This document shows, piece by piece, positions 59,774 to 64,000 of a DNA stretch of 64,000 nt. Source of the DNA: Hymenobacter chitinivorans DSM 11115 (GTDB lineage Bacteria > Bacteroidota > Bacteroidia > Cytophagales > Hymenobacteraceae); the NCBI RefSeq assembly GCF_002797555.1, contig NZ_PGFA01000002.1, positions 62,001 through 126,000 of the forward strand, in the 5' to 3' direction. Below the pieces are notes generated by a model, which was not told the DNA's origin, made no database searches, and saw only the letters and a list, made by a program, of their open reading frames with translations. The position numbers and the translations under genes were made by a program. The first letter of the stretch is position 1, and every line of letters starts with the position of its first letter.

Positions 59774-61005
59774 GGGCGCAGGGGAGGGGTAGGAGACCCG
59801 CCGGCCGTCGGCATCAGGAGTTGCGCGTAAAGCTGGACAAACTGCCGGCCGACCTCCCCGTAGCTGAAGTGGGCCACGGCGTGCTGGCGCAGCTGCCGGG
59901 CTTCGAAGCGTTCCGGATGCCGCAGCACCGTGGACAGGGCCTGTTCCAGGGCAGCTTCGTCACGGGGGGGCACCAGCAGGCCGCGGGAGCCGTCGGGCGG
60001 CAGCAGCTCGGGCACCCCACCCACGGCGGTAGCCACCGCCGGTAGGCCGCTGGCCTGGGCTTCAATCAGGACGCAGGGCAGGTTTTCGTAGTTGCTGAAC
60101 AAGACCAGGCAGACAGCCTGGCGCATTTGCTCCGCCACCTGGGCTGGACTGAGCTTGCCTAAAAAGAATACGTGGGTATCGAGCAGGCCCAGGTCGGCTG
60201 CCAACTGCCGCAGTTCGGCTTCGGCGGGGCCGTAGCCGGCAATGCGTAGCGTAAGCCCGGGCCACCGCTCACTCAGCCGGGCCACCACCCGTAGGATTCC
60301 GCTCAGGTTTTTGGCCTGCTCGTTGAAAGCCGCCACGTGGAGCAACGGCCCGGCTCCGGCCCGGTCTCGGGCAGTGTTGTTGCCGGCAGCAGGCTTAAAC
60401 AGCTGGGTATCCACCACGTTGGGCAGCACTACCGCGCGGGCATTGACCAGGCCCAGCTGCTGCATGGCCTGCCCCAGGTTGCGCGACACCGTGTGCAGGG
60501 CCGCCGCCTGCCCCACAATGCGCTGACTCAGCCACCGCCGCAGCTTACCCATGCGGCCCGCATTCTGGGGCAGATACAGCGTCCAGTGTTCGGTAATGAG
60601 GTAGGGAATACCCTGGGTCAGCTTGAGCCACCAGGCAAACAAGCCCGTGCGCAGCAGCACATGCACGTGCGTAAGCTGGGGTGAGCCGCCCCAGTGCGTA
60701 GTCAGGCGCCGGTAGCCCCGGCCGAGGCACCAGAAGTACAGCAGCAGCTTCAGCACTTTGTCCAGTGGGGCCAGGCCGGTGGGCTGGGCCCGGTAGTAAT
60801 AGCGCAGCGTGGGAATTTCCCCGTTCAGGTCGGCTTCGCAGTCAGTCAGGCCGGGCAGGGGGCCGCGGGCTACGGCCGCAAACAGGACCGCCACTTGGGC
60901 GTGCGGGGCAATGGCGGCCACGTGGCGGGCCACGAAGTCGCCATCCTGGTCGTCGTAGCGGTGGGGGTACCACTTGGGCAGCATGAGCACGCGGGGCAGC
61001 TTCAT
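59770..61005 (-). CDS. Glycosyltransferase family 4 protein
   Basis: A 411-aa GT-B enzyme. It begins PRVLMLPKWYPHRYDDQDGDFVARH with the N-terminal acceptor domain; the donor half shows HVAAFNEQAKNLSG and VLFSNYENLPCVLIEAQASGLPAVATAVGG with the catalytic-type Glu. It should transfer a sugar from a nucleotide donor to a lipid-linked glycan. It precedes the flippase gene with a 4-base overlap. Confidence 0.93.
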   Translation of the reverse strand: MKLPRVLMLPKWYPHRYDDQDGDFVARHVAAIAPHAQVAVLFAAVARGPLPGLTDCEADLNGEIPTLRYYYRAQPTGLAPLDKVLKLLLYFWCLGRGYRRLTTHWGGSPQLTHVHVLLRTGLFAWWLKLTQGIPYLITEHWTLYLPQNAGRMGKLRRWLSQRIVGQAAALHTVSRNLGQAMQQLGLVNARAVVLPNVVDTQLFKPAAGNNTARDRAGAGPLLHVAAFNEQAKNLSGILRVVARLSERWPGLTLRIAGYGPAEAELRQLAADLGLLDTHVFFLGKLSPAQVAEQMRQAVCLVLFSNYENLPCVLIEAQASGLPAVATAVGGVPELLPPDGSRGLLVPPRDEAALEQALSTVLRHPERFEARQLRQHAVAHFSYGEVGRQFVQLYAQLLMPTAGGSPTPPLRP

Positions 61006-61059
61006 AAGGAGTGCAAGCTACGGCTTTTGCCGGCGCGGCCGAAAAGCCTGGCCTCAACA

Positions 61060-61093
61060 AAAAAGCCTGCTCCCAGGTAGGAGCAGGCTTTTT
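61060..61093. terminator. Terminator of the 574-aa exported protein gene
   Basis: AAAAAGCCTGCTCC and GGAGCAGGCTTTTT arms with a 6-base loop, 50 bases past the gene's 3' end and near the start of the glycosyltransferase gene. Confidence 0.85.
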
Positions 61094-61143
61094 ACGTAAG
61101 GTTGGTAGGAGTGCGAATAACTAATTAATCGTCACTAGGATAA

Positions 61144-62868
61144 TTACTTGGCTACCACAAAGCGCGTGGTCTGGCTGGTTTCGCTGGTGCTTACTGTGGC
61201 CACGTACACGCCGTTGCGCAGCGAGGCCGGTAGGGCTACCTGCTGCGGTCCGGCGGCCAGCCGACCGGCTTCAATCAGGGCTACGTTGCGGCCCAGGGCA
61301 TCGGTAACGCGGATGGTGGCCACGTCGGCGCGCTTGAGCTCAAACGAGAGCAGGGCGGCGCCGGCGCTGGGGTTGGGCGCCACGCTCAGGCTCTGCACCT
61401 GGTCGGAAGCCGACTTGGTAGCCAACGTCTGACCGGGCAGGTTGTAGCAGGTGTTCTGGGGGTTGAAATTAGTCCAGCCCGTGGCCCAGTTGGTGCTGCC
61501 GAATGCGCCGCGGTAGGTAACCACGTCGAAGGTGCTGTTCGGTCCGCCGTTGCCAGCACCGGTCAGCTTGGCATTGGTGAAGGCGGCGCCGGTGTTGAGC
61601 AGCGAAGCGGTGGGCAGTTGCAGGGTTGGCACGCAAGGCTTGTTGGAGCAATTGCCCTCGAAGAAGAAGTTGTCGGCATTCAAGCCCAGCGCGGCCACCG
61701 TGCGGGTGGTGTCGTTGCTGCCACCCACGAAGGTGTTGACGCTGAAGCCAGCCGTGCTGCCACTGTTGGAGGTGACGCGGGCCGCGCGGGTGCCGGAGCC
61801 TGCCAGCACGTTGTTGGCAAACACCAGGGAGCCGCCCTGGGCGCTGTTGGTGGTCAGGTTGGTGGAGTTGCTATTCAGCTCCAGGCCGTAGGGCCGGCCG
61901 GTAATTACCGTATTGAAGATGCTCTGGGCCGAGTTGCGGCGAATCAGGGCGCCGGCCGCGTTGTTGAACGGCGAGGCCGGAGTAGGGGTGGTGGGCAGCA
62001 GAATGGTCATGTTCGAAAACACGGCCGACGTCTGGGGAGCGTTGGCCGTACCAGTAGCATCATTGTCGCTTTCGAAACCGTTGGAAACCCCGCCCGAGGC
62101 AAAGTCCCCGCGGCGCGGGTCCCGGATAGCCAGGCCGTATTGCACGCGGCCCGAAAAACCGTTGTCGGTATCGAAGTCGTCGTCGGTGCTGCCCAGGGCA
62201 ATCAGGTACTTGGCGTTGACCGTACCGCCAAACCACTCGAAGGAGTCGTCGCCGGAAGCCGTTACCTGGATGTGGTCGATGGTGGTGCCCGAACCCACGC
62301 CGCCCAGGGTCAGGCCATTGATTTCGTTGTTGGGCAGGAAGGCAATGCCGGCGTACTCAATCCGCACGTACTGCAGTACGCCCGAGTTGTCGGCCGCGTT
62401 GGTACCACCGAAGGTAGCCACCACGCCCCCTTCAATGGTGGGGTTGCCGGGCAGGTTTACCGGGGCGCGGCCGCAGATGATCAGGCCGCCCCAGTCGCCG
62501 GGGCCCCGCGAGCCGGCGGGCTGGTTGGAAGTGAAGACGATGGGCTGGCTAGCCGTACCAGCCGCGTTGATCTTACCACCCTGGCGGATGATCAGCGCCC
62601 CCTGGTTGGTCAGGTCGCCTTTGATAATGGTACCCGACTCGATGGTCAGCGTCACGCCGTCATTCACGTACACGGCCCCGTTGAGCAGGTAGATATTGTT
62701 GCGCGTCCAGGTGGTATTCTGCGTGATTTCGAAGCCCGATTTGTCGGGACGGCCCAGTCCTACCGAAATTACATTGGAAGCCGTGGAAGGGCAGGTTTGG
62801 GCCTGCGAAACCAGCGGCGAAGATGCCAGAGCCAGAGCAAGCAGAGCCGGGAGTACAATCTTTTTCAT
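61144..62868 (-). CDS. Exported protein with T9SS type A sorting domain
   Basis: A 574-aa protein with a signal peptide (1-24, ending SQAQ). The body (30-450) is Gly/Asn/Thr-rich and reads as a right-handed parallel beta-helix or adhesin-like fold (NIYLLNGAVYVNDGVTLTIESG, IRQGGKINAAGTASQPIVFT). The last 80 residues are a type IX sorting domain (VAPNPSAGAALLSFELK, NGVYVATVSTSETSQTTRFVV). It should be exported by T9SS to the surface. It lies 131 bases downstream of a TonB-dependent receptor gene on the same strand, so the two may act together on one substrate, which is unknown. Confidence 0.88.
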   Translation of the reverse strand: MKKIVLPALLALALASSPLVSQAQTCPSTASNVISVGLGRPDKSGFEITQNTTWTRNNIYLLNGAVYVNDGVTLTIESGTIIKGDLTNQGALIIRQGGKINAAGTASQPIVFTSNQPAGSRGPGDWGGLIICGRAPVNLPGNPTIEGGVVATFGGTNAADNSGVLQYVRIEYAGIAFLPNNEINGLTLGGVGSGTTIDHIQVTASGDDSFEWFGGTVNAKYLIALGSTDDDFDTDNGFSGRVQYGLAIRDPRRGDFASGGVSNGFESDNDATGTANAPQTSAVFSNMTILLPTTPTPASPFNNAAGALIRRNSAQSIFNTVITGRPYGLELNSNSTNLTTNSAQGGSLVFANNVLAGSGTRAARVTSNSGSTAGFSVNTFVGGSNDTTRTVAALGLNADNFFFEGNCSNKPCVPTLQLPTASLLNTGAAFTNAKLTGAGNGGPNSTFDVVTYRGAFGSTNWATGWTNFNPQNTCYNLPGQTLATKSASDQVQSLSVAPNPSAGAALLSFELKRADVATIRVTDALGRNVALIEAGRLAAGPQQVALPASLRNGVYVATVSTSETSQTTRFVVAK

Positions 62869-62999
62869 GCGAAAATGGAAGGATGAAGAGTAGTGCTTTT
62901 TGCGCCTCAAAGGTCTGATCTTCCTAACGCGTTTCGGCCCGGTGAGACGTTACCATTTGGTCGCCCCAGGGTTAAGAAACTGTTACTGCCCACCTCCCG

Positions 63000-64000
63000 C
63001 TAGAAGCGGAAGGTGGCGCCCAGCGTGGAGTAGGTGCCGCGGCGGTAGCGGGCAAAAGCCGCCCCGTTCTCGATGCCGTTAATTTTGCTGTTGCGGTCGA
63101 AGTCGTAGTACTGCCGCACTTCCTGGTTGAGCACGTTCTGAATACCGGCCCGCACCTCGAAGTGCGACCCAAAGCCCTTGGTCAAACCCAGATCCACCAC
63201 GTTGCGGGGCAGCTCAATCACCGAGAAGTTCTGGTTCTGGTCGCCCAGGAAGGCAATGCGCGGACCCACGATGTTGTACTGCGCCGAAATCTGCCAGTGG
63301 TTCTCGTCATCCTGGTAGAACACGCCCAGGTTCACCACGTAGGGCGACTGGCCTTGCAGCGGGCGGTTGGTCAGGGCAAAGTTGCGGTTGTTGGCCAGGG
63401 TGGTATCAATCTGCACCCGGCTCCGAATCAGGGAGGCGTTTACTACGAAGGAGAGGCGCTGCAGGAAATGGTTTTCGGTCAGGTCCAGCAACGATTTGCG
63501 GGCTTCCACTTCCACGCCCACGTCGTAGGCCTTGCTGGCGTTCTGGTAAGTCAGCGTCAGGTCCGAGCCGGTCGTGGAGCGCGTTACCTGCTCAATGGCG
63601 TTGGTGAAGCGCTTGCCAAAGATGCCCACCGAAATCATTTCCGAGCGGCTGGGATAAAACTCGTAGCGCAGGTCAGCATTGTAAATGCGGGCCGTGCGCA
63701 ACGAGTCGTTGCCCCGCACGAAGAAGTTGTTGCTGAAGTCGTAGTACGTGTAGTCGGCCACCTCCCGGAACTCGGGGCGGTTCACCGACTCGCTCACGCC
63801 GGCCCGCACCAAGTGCCGCTCATTGATGGTGTAGGTGGCATTCAGGGAGGGTAGCACGAAGGTGCGCGTCTCGCGGTACTGGTCGGTGCCCGTGTCCCCC
63901 GACTGCAAGGACTTGTCGTTGTATTCCACCCGCACGCCGCCAGTCACGCTGAAGTGGTCCGAAATCGGGGCCACGCCGCTCAGGTAGCCGGCCGCCAGAC
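63000..64000 (-). CDS. TonB-dependent receptor, C-terminal part (gene cut by window end)
   Basis: The frame is open to the last base of the window, giving the final 333 or so residues of an outer-membrane receptor. It is rich in aromatic beta strands (FVLPSLNATYTINERHLVRAG, RFTNAIEQVTRS, ARYRRGTYSTLGATFRF) and ends in Phe, as outer-membrane barrels do. The motif GVRVEYNDKSLQ and NRPEFREVADYTYYDFS are typical of Bacteroidota TonB receptors. The plug domain and signal peptide lie beyond the window. It precedes the T9SS protein gene. Confidence 0.9.
   Translation of the reverse strand, partial: LAAGYLSGVAPISDHFSVTGGVRVEYNDKSLQSGDTGTDQYRETRTFVLPSLNATYTINERHLVRAGVSESVNRPEFREVADYTYYDFSNNFFVRGNDSLRTARIYNADLRYEFYPSRSEMISVGIFGKRFTNAIEQVTRSTTGSDLTLTYQNASKAYDVGVEVEARKSLLDLTENHFLQRLSFVVNASLIRSRVQIDTTLANNRNFALTNRPLQGQSPYVVNLGVFYQDDENHWQISAQYNIVGPRIAFLGDQNQNFSVIELPRNVVDLGLTKGFGSHFEVRAGIQNVLNQEVRQYYDFDRNSKINGIENGAAFARYRRGTYSTLGATFRF

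Noticed and set aside
61618..62886. 422-codon frame antisense to the T9SS protein
   Set aside because: The minus-strand protein has a signal peptide and a sorting domain; the plus frame has neither.

Overview
The window looks like chromosomal DNA of a GC-rich member of the Bacteroidota, most likely Hymenobacter or a close Cytophagales relative. Supporting signs are type IX secretion C-terminal sorting domains on two exported proteins, a TonB-dependent receptor, Bacteroidota -7 elements (TAnnTTTG, one with a clean TTG-N19-TAnnTTTG layout ahead of a tRNA), few Shine-Dalgarno sequences, frequent GTG/TTG starts, and an exosortase. The genus is inferred from protein style, not from a marker gene.

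Layout. 0-13 kb: regulators and redox enzymes (GlxA-type and AraC-type regulators, a lone ABC ATPase, a three-PAS histidine kinase beside a BLUF photoreceptor, SDRs, a CheB-type methylesterase, an MDR oxidoreductase), plus a GNAT gene broken by an amber codon. 13-20 kb: exported and membrane proteins (lipoprotein, M50 protease, amidohydrolase). 19.5-24.1 kb: three tandem tail-fibre/S74 chaperone paralogues, one decayed. 24-28 kb: small hypotheticals, a serine hydrolase, REP-like elements and an eleven-unit 21-bp minisatellite.

28.2-36.5 kb is the accessory region. It holds a very AT-rich 1003-aa HD-domain/GHKL-ATPase protein, then a copy of the last 141 bp of mfd, a 49-bp inverted repeat, an AAA ATPase/DUF4276 (TOPRIM-like) gene pair, a cupin, a TonB-C protein and a divergent SDR/HxlR pair flanked by inverted copies of one terminator. 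The intact mfd follows. The two mfd 3' ends bracket about 5.1 kb, as if DNA had been inserted at the 3' end of mfd. The HD/GHKL gene and the ATPase/TOPRIM pair are the best candidates for an undescribed or little-described anti-phage system.

40-54 kb: mostly housekeeping (YdjM-like protein, NYN nuclease with a cold-shock-like tail, thioesterase, YajQ, TerC, DnaJ-like protein, M36 metalloprotease, TrmH-type methylase, MutS). 54 kb: tRNA-Gly and tRNA-Leu with a frameshifted HNH endonuclease between them. 55-61 kb: exosortase with a membrane partner, a MoxR ATPase, and a surface-polysaccharide set (methyltransferase, flippase, glycosyltransferase). 61-64 kb: a T9SS-exported protein and a TonB-dependent receptor cut by the window end.

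Start sites were moved inward from the longest reading frame where a signal peptide, the family's usual N-terminus or a promoter position argued for it. All homology statements come from reading motifs; no database search was run.
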